Below are positions 46,369-56,921 of a stretch of 64,000 nucleotides of DNA, one piece after another. Origin of the DNA: Tetragonia tetragonoides (lineage: Eukaryota > Streptophyta > Magnoliopsida > Caryophyllales > Aizoaceae); NCBI GenBank assembly GCA_038025085.1, contig CM076144.1, forward strand, positions 32,113,501 to 32,177,500. Reading direction: 5' to 3'. Every line of letters begins with the position of its first letter. Positions within the stretch are counted from its first letter, which is position 1. The position numbers and the translations under genes were made by a program. The notes under the pieces are model-generated. The model was not told the DNA's origin and did not search any database. It was given only the letters and a program-made list of their open reading frames with translations.

Positions 46369-46757
46369 CCTGACCCTGGCTCAGTCCGAATTTTCCTCTC
46401 ACTCCAGCTCGCCCCGTTGATCCGGTCTGCCCGATTTAAGCCTAATTTTGATACCCGCGCTGAATTACAAAGCCCGAGACTCTCTTAGTTTTATCTTTTT
46501 CAATTTTTTCTTTTTTTTATTTTTCTTTTTTTTAAGGGGGTATAATATGTGTAATTTTTTCTTTTCCTTGCAACTTTTACCTTTTTTTTTATTTTATTCC
46601 CTAAAATAGTGTTTTTCCTACTGCATAACACATTGCATACTTAGAGATCAGACGGGCATAATCGAGTCATCATATCATATCATATATATCATAAAAATGC
46701 ATAAAAACAGGAGTTCGAAATCTCAAGATCAATGTCTACAAGGAGATCCAACATTGC
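46369..46757 (-). other. T3 spacer between antisense genes
   Basis: Non-coding; contains the T/pyrimidine-rich stretch 46490-46590 matching the T2 and T4 spacers. No ORF. Confidence 0.6.
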
Positions 46758-48008
46758 TCAGCCAGAGTCGTCATCACCGTTGTTGTCAGCCTTATCATCA
46801 ACGGACAGCCCCTGACCGTAGTTCCCTGTCTAATAGTGAAGAGAAGAGCTATAAAAGGGCCTTCTGTTTTCGGGCATCATGTCCCGCCCATCATATGCTG
46901 GTGCACGCATAGGGGTACCTGTCGGAAACCCCGCGGCAAAGAATCTCTCCATGGCCTGACTGGGGAATTCCATAGCCATATCCTGATGCGAAGGCCCAGT
47001 AGGAGGAACGTCCCATCCAGGGCGTTCGCCCAACCTATGACTGTGGGGGTAACAATGGGTTTGTCATCAGAAGTAAGGTTCGGCATCAAGCGGTCCAAGC
47101 AGTAGGCCAGGTACACGGCCGTGCGATCCGGGCCAACAACCTCTAGCATAAGAAACTCCGTGGCCGCCATACCACGGATCACGACTCCCAAGTCCCGCAC
47201 ACTCAGACCACGCAGATAGAACATGGTCAAAGGAGGATCCTCCGGAACCAGGTGACTACCCAGGGAGGGATAGACCAGCCGAGTCAAACGGTCCCCCAAG
47301 TACCATACAAAGCCAAATGGCCCCTCAAGGACCACCCGCAGAGAAGACACTCTAAAGAACTCCAGGGTAATATGGGGTGGAACCCTAGGGATACCATCAA
47401 AAGCGGACCATACCACCTGTAGGTTACCAGTTCAAAAGTTCATTCACACCACTGACAAGCGGGGATAACAGTCAGGAAATGGTCCAAACCCGAACCCAGT
47501 ACCAAGTTCCTAGCCCCCACTGAAAAGGTCTCCAACATCATAGCCCAATGGGAGGTAGCCACATGAGCCTGCAACAAGACACGAACACCCTAGACAACAA
47601 ACAAATTTTCCTCAACACCCCATGTACTACAAATACAGCTAAATAATTCTACACAAATTATATGCAGGTGACCACCAATCCAGTACAAGTCCCAATATGT
47701 TCGTTTGCCGAAGCACTAATAGTTCAACTTTTTAGTTAAAAAAAATATACTGAACATAAAAAAGAGAGAGTCAGAAATCATACCAACTTAGGGTTAAACA
47801 GATGACTCCGCCTATCTGGTAATAGAACACTGCGGTTCCAAACCCCAGCCGGGCGCCAGTCCAGCTGCATGAAAGAGTTCTGGTACAGCCGAGCTCCATC
47901 CGCGTGACTAGTCGGAGGTGCTCTAGTAGAAGTTAACCCGGTGCGAAAAAGGCTCCGGTCATACTCGTCCTCACTCATGGGACGTTTTCCCTTATCCACG
48001 GGAGCCAT
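46758..48008 (-). pseudogene. T3 PMD-like gene (antisense), internally deleted
   Basis: Exon 1 from ATG 48008 (MAPVDKGKRPMSEDEYDRSL, LYQNSFMQLDWRPAG, RRSHLFNPKL) to 47784; intron to 47569 with GT-AG ends at the place of T2's intron 1. Exon 2 is short: the GEM...LLKGLPF core present in T2 is deleted and sequence jumps to the exon VVWSAFDGIPRVPPHI, SLRVVLEGPFGFVWYLGDRL, LVYPSLGSHLVPEDPPLTMF and DLGVVIRGMAATEF (47416 on). The tail with YDGRDM and DDDSG ends at 46758. The long open frame 47416-46877 fuses what were separate exons in T2. Confidence 0.7.
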
Positions 48009-48310
48009 GGGAACACAATGAAGCTTTCTGTCTCTACAAGTGGGACAATAAAAGTTTCAGATTCGCAAAGAACAAGCACCCATTCAACAATGCAACCCAA
48101 AATTCAGCAACTAGGCGGAAAAATAAGCAAGTTCAAGACAAAAACCGAAGAAATCGGTCAAGAATGGACTTACCTCAAGCAAAGTGGAGCACTCAACAAA
48201 GGAGGAAGTTCGAAGGTTTGCTCTCGACAAAGTGCAGCTCGACAATGAAGAAGAAGGCACGCGAAAAAAAAGAGAAGCGCCGAAGAGCTTTTACTTGGCT
48301 CAAGCCCAGT

Positions 48311-48366
48311 GCAGCTAGCGGCGCTGGCCAGAGCCGCTAGCGGCACTGGCCTGGGCCGCTAGCGGC
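48311..48366 (-). promoter_or_regulatory. GC-palindrome array upstream of T3 PMD-like gene
   Basis: GCAGCTAGCGGC (48311), GCCGCTAGCGGC (48333) and GCCGCTAGCGGC (48355): three copies exactly 22 bp apart, the last two perfect palindromes. About 300 bp upstream of the ATG. No clear TATA box. Confidence 0.7.
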
Positions 48367-48691
48367 CCTGCAGACCTGCACGTGCGGGCCCCTCTGCTGT
48401 CCTACGGCCCCTTTTCCAGTCCAAAGTTCGTGACTTCAGTTCATTTGCGGCAAATATCAGCACCCAGTGCGCGGGAACAAAGTACTCCGGCCCATAAATT
48501 CAAATTCAACAGTTGGTCCATTTTACGGTACCAACTATTTTCAGGTAAAACTAACCCGTTTATTTTTGCAGGTCCCAGATACTGAAACTCGGATCTACAT
48601 TACGACAACCCTTACGACCCAGAGTGCCAAAGATTATTTTTAAAGCCCGGAAATTCTATCGGCCTTACAACTCAGTATTACAAACTTTGGG
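48367..48691 (+). other. T3 spacer before tandem repeats
   Basis: Non-coding; matches T2 at about 11935-12165 in reverse orientation. The open frame 48382-48585 is not conserved. Confidence 0.55.
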
Positions 48692-48990
48692 CCGGTCAAG
48701 GATCGCTTAAGCTATTGAGGTTAAACTATCCTTCTGCGAAATTACAAATTTTGGGGTCAGTCAATGATCGCTAAAGCTATTGCGGTTAAACTGTCCCTCT
48801 ACGAGGTTACAAATTTTAGGGTCAGTCAATGGTCGCTTAAGCTATTGCGGTTAAACTGTCCCTCTACGAGGTTACTTATTATGTGTCAGTCAATGATTGC
48901 TTAAACTGTTGCAGTTATACTGTCCATTATTTTTTTATATGTTTCAATCAATGATTGCTTAAGCTATTGCATTTAAACTGTTCATATGTC
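48692..48990 (+). repeat. Tandem repeats in T3 3' region, about 65-bp units
   Basis: Between four and five units sharing GTCAGTCAATGATCGCT, AAGCTATTGCGGTTAAACTG and TCCCTCTACGAGGTTAC, decaying toward the 3' side. The core GTCAATGATCGCT...GGTTAAACTGT is common to the T2 array. Confidence 0.82.
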
Positions 48991-49397
48991 CTAACCATTT
49001 TTGCAGCCGTTATTTTGAATCGCGCTGTCTCGTTGACTTTTTCGTTTCTCGTACAGGGACGAAATCTCGACATCCGCCGAGCGGTGTTTAGTCATTGTTT
49101 GTCGAAGCACTCCACGTTGATCATTCTCAAAGTATTACTAACCTTTCCATTCACTCTGAGTACAGGTCCCCAGCAGACGTTTAGATCATCTACGAGCGGT
49201 GTTCTATCCTGCTACCATAACCTTTATTTTCTCTTGTGTTCACAGAGATGAAATCTTAGCGCGCTACAAGCATGTCCCAACTCAGCTTTGTCTTCATATG
49301 CATACATACTGTACATTCTCACACACCGTGTGCACATCAGCATCCTGCATGTCGCCTTCGGAATACTTTGATCTTCGCTTTTACTCAAGCTCGATCA
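48991..49397 (+). other. T3 3' untranslated spacer
   Basis: Non-coding up to the polypurine tract, matching T2 11218-11628 reversed. No gene. Confidence 0.6.
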
Positions 49398-49398
49398 A

Positions 49399-49410
49399 AG
49401 TGGGGGCTTC
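49399..49410 (+). other. T3 polypurine tract
   Basis: AAGTGGGGGCTT(C) ends at the base before the 3' LTR; identical in T2. Confidence 0.9.
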
Positions 49411-50546
49411 TGTAGACGCCAAAAAAAGCGTCTTCAAATTACTCCGCAAAAACCCAATGATGAAAGGAGTAATTTATAAACTTGAACTGCTATTTTTGCT
49501 TTAATAGTTAAGATAAGGTCTCAAGTTTTTCCTCCAAACACTCCTTCATTCCATTTCATTCAAAAGCCCCGTTCAAGAGTTTTCTAACAACACGTCTCAT
49601 GCCTCTTTCCGACTCCCAGTCGCCAAGTTGCGATTTAGGGGTAAAACCGTCTGATGGTCGCTAGCGGCGCTGATCCTGCTTCTGGCCCGACTCTTTTTTC
49701 GGCCCAAATCCAAATTTCGGCTCCTTTTCAACTGTCCAACCCTACTTCCAGCGCCTATAACTACGACCCTCCACCCTCAGTTCAAAACACACAGTCTACA
49801 GTTGACAACCTTTCTTCTCAGTAGTATTGACTCTGAGCTTCCCCTGTTTCTTCCAAATTTGAGATCTTGTCCTTTACTATTTTTGTCAAACATAGCCTCC
49901 AGTTCAGGTACAACTTTTTGAGGGCTCAAATTAGATTAATTGCCTAATTGTTTATTTTCTAGTAGTCATAATGTAGATATCATGCTAGAATAGCGTTTTA
50001 TTGCTTCGTAAATATTGTCTGTATAGCCGTTGTAATGCTCAACTTGTCAAACTGAATGCATGTCTAAATAAGGGTTATTAATAAATGTTGTGATGCTTGT
50101 GATGAACCATTTAACAGTCTATGTCTAGGTTGTTAATCTGGTTTTGCATGGGAGTTATGTCTTTAAATTATTAAGCAAACTTGAGTTAGTAGAGGCCGTC
50201 ATAAACGGCCGAGTTGGGTGCCTAACACCTTCCCACCTCGTACTTCGCCCCCCAACCTATTATTTTTGGGTACTCATATGTTCTACATGAGCGAGAGTCT
50301 TTCTAAAAACATGATTAGTTCACTTTTCGCGCTATTGGGTTATCCCTTCGATAAAACGCCGATAGCAGATTTGTGACCTCTTTCATGGTTTTAGTTCAAT
50401 TCATGTCTTTACAAAATCCTTTCTAACTCGATGGTCCCTTGAACTTATCTAAACCCCCAACTTACAAATTTTCTATAAGGACGCACTCCGTGGAAACCAA
50501 TACATTTTATGTAGAAAGGATTGGACGAAAATCCCGGGTTATTACA
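49411..50546 (+). repeat. T3 3' LTR
   Basis: 1136 bp, TGTAGACGCC...TTATTACA. U3 has GTCGCTAGCGGC (49657-49668) and TATAACTA (49756-49763) but lacks the 29-bp palindrome because of a deletion of about 125 bp. U5 hairpins GGCCGT-CATAA-ACGGCC and GGTGCCTAACACC are at about 50194-50228. Integrase sequence of T4 starts at the next base. Confidence 0.92.
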
Positions 50547-50907
50547 CGTTCTTACCTCCAAACAAGTGTCCAAATTCATAAGGAACAACATCATTTGCCG
50601 ATACTGCGTTCCGCATGAAATCATCAGTGACCATGGATCCCATTTCAAAACCGAGACAGCCACCCTCCTCAAAAACTACAAAATCCATCACCACAAATCA
50701 TCCCTTTACCGTCCCCAAACCAACGGCGCAGTGGAAGCCGCCAACAAAAACCTCAAGACTATCATTGAAAAGATGATAGAAAACTACCAGGACTCTTTCA
50801 TCATTAAAGACATCTTATAAGGAGGCGCGGTCAGACTCATGGACATCGACGGCATCGAGTTCAGTCAGCTCACCAATATGGACCAACTGAAGAAGTGCTA
50901 CGTCTAA
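50547..50907 (+). pseudogene. T4 integrase fragment with internal deletion
   Basis: Starts in LTSKQVSKFIRNNIICRY and keeps EIISDHGSHFKTE (Asp) and NGAVEAANKNLKTII (Glu). After MIENYQD it jumps to SFIIKDIL, losing roughly 370 bp that T3 retains (ALWGY...NWSGP). The tail GGAVRLMDIDGIEFSQLTNM and KKCYV ends at 50905-50907. Everything upstream in T4 is missing at the T3 boundary. Confidence 0.88.
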
Positions 50908-50970
50908 AAAAAAATCGAAAAAAAGAGACGCACACAATTTGAACGAACTATGCTGGCATGATTCCACACT

Positions 50971-51004
50971 GGGTACGTAGGTAACCCTTTTAAGGGGCCC
51001 GGCC
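50971..51004 (+). other. Conserved post-pol hairpin, T4 copy
   Basis: GGGTACGTAGGTAACCC, stem ACCCTTTTAAGGGG, then CCCGGCC, about 65 bp after the integrase stop. Confidence 0.6.
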
Positions 51005-51189
51005 AAAATCAATCCAAAATTCCATTCAACTCATTCACAAAAGGGATAATCTTTATTCAAACTGACGAATAAGCTTACATTGCAAAAAATTAAGCTCACA
51101 AAAAAAAGGTGCAACTACGAGGGTTTAAGCTAAACAAATTTTTATTACTTTTTTTGTTTTAACTAGACTTGCTTTCTAAGAAAACTACT

Positions 51190-52494
51190 TTACTCCTTCC
51201 CTTTAGAAGGCTTCGCTAAAGAGTTCTTTTTTGAAGGACCCTGGCTTGAGGACGACCTGTGATCACTTCCTTGAGCTGGGGGCTTGCCTCGTTTCGGTAC
51301 ATGATAGCCTCCCTCATAAGGCCCTTTCTTTCTTTTCTTGCTTCCTGTTCTTGAGTCATACATAGGCTTTAGTTGGTCCCACTCCTCATGACGAAGGGCT
51401 CGTCTCGTTCCTCCATCACTGCAGGAAGGCCAGTTCAAGTAGGTCTCAGAAACTTGAGTTGGGGCAATCACTCGAGGTACGGTCCAACGATCTCTGCCAC
51501 GCCAATATTTCCCCCAATCCGCAGCAAATTCAGTGGTCAAAGCTGTGATAGGTGGTCTCGTGGTCTCCTGACGAGGGATAACCTGCTTCAACCCATACTG
51601 TCTCATAACCCTAGAAGGAAAGAAGAAAGTACTCCTGTAAAGACCTACTATGGTAGTGTGAGGAACAAAATTGTCACAGGCCACTAAGGAAGTCAAGCTC
51701 CACCAGGTCACATGCCATTCAGCAAGGGTATTTTCAGAATATAGCTTTTTCCTAACCAAGAAGCTAGCGGCGGTATAAGTTTTCTTTGACCAGGCTCGAG
51801 GGATCAAGCTATCATCTTCTCTGGTGACTCTATCAACCTTAGATGCTCAAATAACCAGATTTGAAGCAGCAGGGGGCTGCCATAAAAAGCTTCGTGAGAC
51901 GAGATTTTCAACCTGTCAAGCCCTATAATAGTTTCCCCTACAACCAGATGCAAAGGAGAGTGCCCTTCAGCCATTTGATTCACCACTCGCAATAACGAGG
52001 CTCTACCTAAATTGGAAGATTCTGCATTAGCAAATAGCAGGCGGTTTAATGGGCAAAGTACAAAAGCCTGTCGACGGTAACGCCTAAACATCGCATCTTT
52101 TTCAGAAGAAATAGCAAATTTTTCAGAAAGTTGAACTAAGTCCACATCGACACCAAGAATCATGCTTTTGGCTTTTGCAGATGACAAGCCTAAGGATTTC
52201 CTGTAATGACCACTAAAACCATCTCTCAAACAAGGCACAGCTGGGGGAAGAACATCAGACATATTCGTGATTGCAGCAAATTGTTCAACTAAAGGACATA
52301 ATTCAGAGTTACCAAAATGGAAAACGTGAATCGGGGTCTCAATAATTCAGAGCAGATCGAAGAAGGGGCCACAATATTTTGGTTGGTCTTAAAGTCAGCA
52401 AGGTAGAGACATTAAATGGAACCAGTTCAAGTTTATCTTCTACGGTCAGATTTTTGCACCAGGCATCAAACAGATTTTCAAAGGATTTCACCAT
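51190..52494 (-). pseudogene. T4 DUF7745-like gene (antisense), best-preserved copy
   Basis: From ATG 52494 (MVKSFENLFDAWCKNLTVED) to TAA at 51192-51190, about 435 codons. Only a stop/shift near 52339 and a one-base shift near 51805 interrupt it. Visible: TKILWPLLRSALNY, MSDVLPPAVPCLRDGFSG, DLVQLSEKFAISSEKDAMFR, RRQAFVLCPLNRLLFANAES, VGETIIGLDRLKISSHEAFY, KKTYTAASFLVRKKLYSEN, STFFFPSRVMRQYGLKQVIP, YWRGRDRWTVPRVIAPTQVS and a basic, Ser/Lys-rich C-terminus that could be a nuclear signal. No catalytic motif is apparent. Lies tail to tail with pol. Confidence 0.72.
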
Positions 52495-52566
52495 GGTAGA
52501 AGCTTTGGGAAATTTGAGAGAGCTAAAGGCTGAAAAGTGATACGACATCAAGCCTCCCGTAAATCC

Positions 52567-52691
52567 TATTTATAGGCCAAGATTCGGGTCAAAACAAGTC
52601 AGAAATCCTCAAAAAAGCCCAAACCAGAGTCGTCAGCGGCTCTGGTCAGAGCCGCTAGCGGCCCTCATTTCCAGCTCAGCGCCGCTACCGG
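52567..52691 (-). promoter_or_regulatory. Promoter of T4 DUF7745-like gene
   Basis: TATAAATA at 52574-52567 (-), then upstream GTCGTCAGCGGC (52628), GCCGCTAGCGGC (52650, +22) and GCCGCTACCGGC (52680, +30). Same order and spacing as T2 33038-33166. Confidence 0.75.
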
Positions 52692-53090
52692 CCCTGACGC
52701 TGTCCCAGTCAGCTTTTCTCCTTTTTTCTCCGGTCCGCCCAGTTTGTCATATTTGCTCGGTTTAAGCCCAGTTTTGATACGCACAACGGAATTACAAAGC
52801 CTGAGACTCTCTTAGTTTTATCTTTTCGATTTTCTTTTTTTTCTTATTTATTTTCATTTTTTTAGGGGGTATAATATGTGTAATTTTTGCTTTTTCTTGC
52901 AATTTTTACCTTTTTCCTTATCTTATTCCCTAAATTGTGGCCTATTCTCTACTGCATAATACATTGCATACTTAGAGATCAGACGAGCATAATCGAGTCA
53001 TCATAGCATACATGTCATATAAATGCATAAAAAACAAAAACAGAAGTTCAAAGTCTCAAGGCCAATGTTTACAAGGTAGTCCTACATCGC
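52692..53090 (-). other. T4 spacer between antisense genes
   Basis: Non-coding, pyrimidine-rich at 52810-52930; matches the T2 and T3 spacers. Confidence 0.6.
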
Positions 53091-53312
53091 TCAACCAGAG
53101 TCGTCATTGCCCTTGCTGTCAGCATCATCATCAACGGACGGCCCCTGACCATAGTTCCCGGTCGAATAATGGAAGGAGCCCTGGGTACTAAACGAGCTGT
53201 GAATGGGCTTGCTGTTGTTAGGCCTCATATCCTGCCTGTCATATGCTGGTGCGTGCATGGGGGTTCCTGCCAAAAACCCCGCTCCGAAGAAGCTCTCTGT
53301 GGCCTGATCAGC
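53091..53312 (-). pseudogene. T4 PMD-like gene, C-terminal end only
   Basis: The last exon reads toward the stop at 53093-53091: a segment TPMHAPAYDRQDM, SKPIHSSFSTQGSFHYSTGN and an acidic end VDDDADSKGNDDSG. It equals the tail of the T2 and T3 genes. K2 begins at 53313, so the rest would lie beyond K2 and outside the window. Confidence 0.7.
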
Positions 53313-55875
53313 TGTAACACCCCCGAATTCGCAACGATTTCCTGGGAACTATCGAGGTCGTTGTGCACGACTTGACACCGCTGAACCGTCCCGAACCCGA
53401 GGAATAAATGCTAAGCAGAAAGAAAAACTAGGCATCAAAAGGAGCTTACTAAGGAATTAAACAAACTAAACAGTTAATATCAGAGTTGTCTATATAGTGA
53501 GCTAAAACCCATTAAACCAAATTTATTACAACTTGCCTTCAAAGGGCTAAATCCAATAAAAATCCCAACGATCTAAACTGAACAGAAACAGTTCTTAAAA
53601 AAAGCCAACGCCAACTCTACCTTCCAAGCTGTACGTCCTCAATCAACTAAACCTGCACTTTGGTTTCCGTGACGGAAACAAAATACAGAAGAAAAGAAAA
53701 GAAACAAAAGAGAAACAAAAATGAGATAAACTGAATAAACGTCATCCGTACTCAGTAAAACCATTACGCAAACCTTACCTGAGGTTTTAGAAGAATCATT
53801 GAAATTTATTTCCATACGCACATAAGCATATAATCAAGCATACGCACAATGACATTCTTTCATATGCCATTCTTGTATAGTGATCACACGAAATACGACA
53901 TAGACAATCCGTCTTGATTAGAGAGATGTAAGAGAGCGAATAGAATAGAGATTACCCATACTGTTCATCGAAGATACAATCACGCCAAGGACTTAATGAC
54001 TCTAGTGTGCACACTACCTCTAGTACAATTACACGAGCCTAGAGGACTTAATAAATGGGGAATGATCCGTCCCAGACACACTAAGAGGTGTCCATAAGTA
54101 ACTTGGGAATCACCCATCCCTTGAACTACACCATTAGGTGCAATCTCGATTGCTTGATTACTCCTAGGGATCCATTCGGAGTCTTACTCTCATTTAATTC
54201 AATTCACATAATTGGCATTGGTTGACATAAGTGGTACTACGAGACCACGACTTACTAATTTATTTCATGCTCTTGACAATGAATAGTAAATAACTACAAT
54301 AATGATAATCCAATACGATGAGAATTAAACATGCTTTAATTCAATAACGACGATAATTCAATAATGATGACAAGTAATGTCTAGCACAATTTCGGCAGCA
54401 CTTCGGCAGGGTAATATGATATCCAAAAATTCACAGATTACCAGAGACATTCAACGATAATATATTGGTGCTCACTAGCACTCAGTAATACCCATACCAA
54501 TTAGCATATAATTAATAGCATAATAATATTAATAATTCGCTATTAAACAATTGTCCAATAATCATCAAATGGACTAATTAATTCCCAAAATATGCTAACA
54601 TAAACATGCTAATTATAACTAATATTTACAGCAGTGAATCATGCTTAATATCATAATAACGATGATATAGTTTTATCATGCTTTGCATATTAAATTCACA
54701 ACAAATTCCCAATTAGCACATAACACATCAAAATAGTTTTGATGGGGCTTTGGAAGAAGGTATGCATGAGCGCTTACCACTAATACGCTACTAACAGTAA
54801 GTATGCTCCAACCAATCGACAATAATCACGCTTGCTCGTTAGGTCTTAATTAAAAACAATTACCGAATCAGTATTCATTAAATAAGAAAATACAACCAGT
54901 AACGAAATCTCAATATGATATTTTTATTAAATTCCTTGATTTATTTGAACCAATCTAGGATTTTGAAAATCCGAATTCCGATTCCAAATGAGTGTAGAAA
55001 AATAGAAGCATTAAATCGAGAATACTGAAAATCGATTTAATAATTACGAAAAATATAAAAACGAAACCCTAACTTCAAAAATAGGCAAAGGGTCACGGGT
55101 ACCCATGCATGGGACCCATAACCCAACCCAACACCACCACCACCACCAACTGGCCACCATGGCCGGTGGTGGTGGTCGCCGGTGCTCCGGCAAAGAGGAG
55201 AGAGAAAGAGAGCGAAGAGAGGGGAAGAGAACGCGAGGGAGAGAGAGAAGGAAAGAAATAGAGAGAAGAAAACGAGAGAAGGCCGGCTACCCACCGGTCA
55301 CCACCTTGGCGTTGGCCTGTGGTCCGGTGGTGGTCCGATGGTGCTCCGGCGGCCAGGAGGCCGCGCATAAAGTCGCGCGCAAGGGAGACCCGCGGGAAGA
55401 GAAAGGGAAAAAGAGAGGGAGAAGGAGAGAGGCTTACCGCCGGGAAGAGGGGCGACGGTCAGGTGGTTCTCCGGTGAGGTGCACGACTGAGGTGAGAGAG
55501 AGGGGAGAGTGGAGGTTTTGGCTCAGTTTCCAAAACTGATCACTTGCCTCACCTTTTCCTTATATAGGCCCTCAGTCAACCCAAGTCAAATACTACTAGG
55601 TTTAGGAATTAATTGAATAATTTTCTGATTTAAACAACTAATTAAAACTAATTAAAACTATATGAATAATTCTTATTCATATATAAAACATTTTAATTAA
55701 ACATCTCAAAATTAATAAATGCAATTTATGAAAGTCCCATAATAATAATATATATTATTATGGCTATAATTGAATAAATCGAATCCTTAAATGAATAAAC
55801 GATTTAATCTCCGAAACTATTTGTAAATCATTTATAAATCAATAAAATAATTATAGAAAATATTGGGGTATCACA
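53313..55875 (-). repeat. K2 3' LTR
   Basis: 2563 bp; on the - strand TGTGATACCCC...GGGTGTTACA. It lacks about 28 bp near 53400 that the other LTR has. The stretch 55180-55500 is GA-rich on + (CT-rich in the sense of K2) with CACCAC and GGTGGTGG runs. Long open frames there are low-complexity artefacts. Confidence 0.92.
55559..55566 (-). promoter_or_regulatory. TATA box of K2 LTR
   Basis: TATATAAG on the - strand within CCTATATAAGG, about 310 bp into the LTR and just upstream of the pyrimidine-rich stretch. Confidence 0.6.
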
Positions 55876-56160
55876 TTCTACCCTCCTTAAAAGAAGTTTC
55901 GTCCCGAAACTTGAGACATGAAGTAATCACTTCCCAAAGCAAAACGAGTTTACCTATACGAAGGTATAAAACAATTTCTATGACACTAACATATGCAAGA
56001 TGAGCAAGTACGATCGTGATTCTAAGTTGATTAGCATGCACCATGCAATGCTTGAACATGCAATTCGTGCAAAGCGATAAACAAAACACGCAAAGAGACG
56101 AAATTTTGAGGCGTGACATTCTACCCTCCTTAAAAGGAGTTTCGTCCCGAAACTCAAATG
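55876..56160 (-). repeat. Duplicated polypurine/3' end motif of K2
   Basis: A motif of about 42 bp (ATTCTACCCTCCTTAAAAG, GTTTCGTCCCGAAAC on +) is present at 55875-55918 next to the LTR and again at 56117-56154. The 200 bp between are AT-rich and non-coding. The inner copy also follows GTGACA, like an LTR end. Confidence 0.75.
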
Positions 56161-56921
56161 GGACTAGTACCTTCAAGGAAGAGGTCTGGATACTTCTCGC
56201 GCATCATGGATTCAGCTTCCCATGTTGCACTACGCATCTTTGCTTGAATTACTTTGACCACTTCGACGGTCTGCTGGATCATTTCTGGACCCAAAACTGC
56301 AGTTTCACTAATGTCGTTCCAACAAACTGGCGATCTACACTTCCTACCATACAATGCTTCATATGGTGCTCGATCAATGCTTGAGTGATAGCTATTGTTA
56401 TAAGAAAACTCGATCAACGGAATGTGTGTATCCCACGAGCCTTGATACTCGAGAGCACACGCTCGAAGCATATCCTCCAAGGTCTGAATCGTTCTTTCCG
56501 TCTGACCATCAGTCGCAGGATGAAAAGCAGTACTAAACATAAATTTGCTTCCAAAAGCTTCTTGCAATTTCTGCCAAATATGAGACAGAAATCTCGAGTC
56601 TCTATCTAAAACGATATCCTCTGGAACACCATGAGGTCTCATGACTTCCTTGACGTAAGAATCCTCTGGTTTCTCCATTTCTCAAGTGTCATTCATTGGG
56701 ATAAATCTCGCAACTTTCGTCAAACGATCCACAACTACCCAAATAGCGTTGTTCTTCTTCTGTGTCAATGGTAAACCCATGACAAAGTCCATTGAAATTG
56801 AATTCCATTTCCTCGTAGGGACCTCAAGCGATTGAATCATTCCACCATATCTCTTTTGTTCGATCTTCACCTTCTGGGACGTCAGACTCTTAGCCACGAA
56901 TTCAGCGACATCTTGTTTCAT
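56154..56921 (-). pseudogene. K2 integrase fused to chromodomain end by deletion
   Basis: Core: NAIWVVVDRLTKVARFIPMN (Asp), DIVLDRDSRFLSHIWQKLQE (Asp), ERTIQTLEDMLRACALEY (Glu), [18 protein letters not shown] at 56684-56682 sits in frame. After LGPEMIQQTVEVVKVIQAKM the frame runs straight into RSATWEAESMMREKYPDLF, the end of a Tekay chromodomain, so the integrase C-terminal domain and most of the chromodomain are gone (about 150 residues compared with K1). The zinc-binding part at 56900-57010 is broken. Confidence 0.88.

Larger units (their letters stand above)
37340..50546 (+). mobile_element. T3: Tat retrotransposon with two antisense genes (probable recombinant)
   Basis: 13.2 kb with 5' LTR, primer site, gag-like ORFs, G-patch, RT, RNase H, second RNase H, integrase, two antisense genes, tandem repeats, polypurine tract and 3' LTR, all collinear. 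The left flank is T2 gag (GATGG before the LTR); the right flank is T4 integrase (CGTTC after it). There is no target duplication, and the LTRs differ by a deletion of about 125 bp in the 3' copy. This points to recombination between two separate insertions. Confidence 0.85.

Noticed and set aside
48692..48990. Regular repeats considered as a CRISPR array
   Set aside because: Units are adjacent without unique spacers, in a plant retrotransposon 3' region.
55105..55539. 144-codon Arg/Glu-rich open frame on +
   Set aside because: It lies antisense in the GA-rich part of the K2 LTR; low complexity, not conserved in frame in the second LTR copy.
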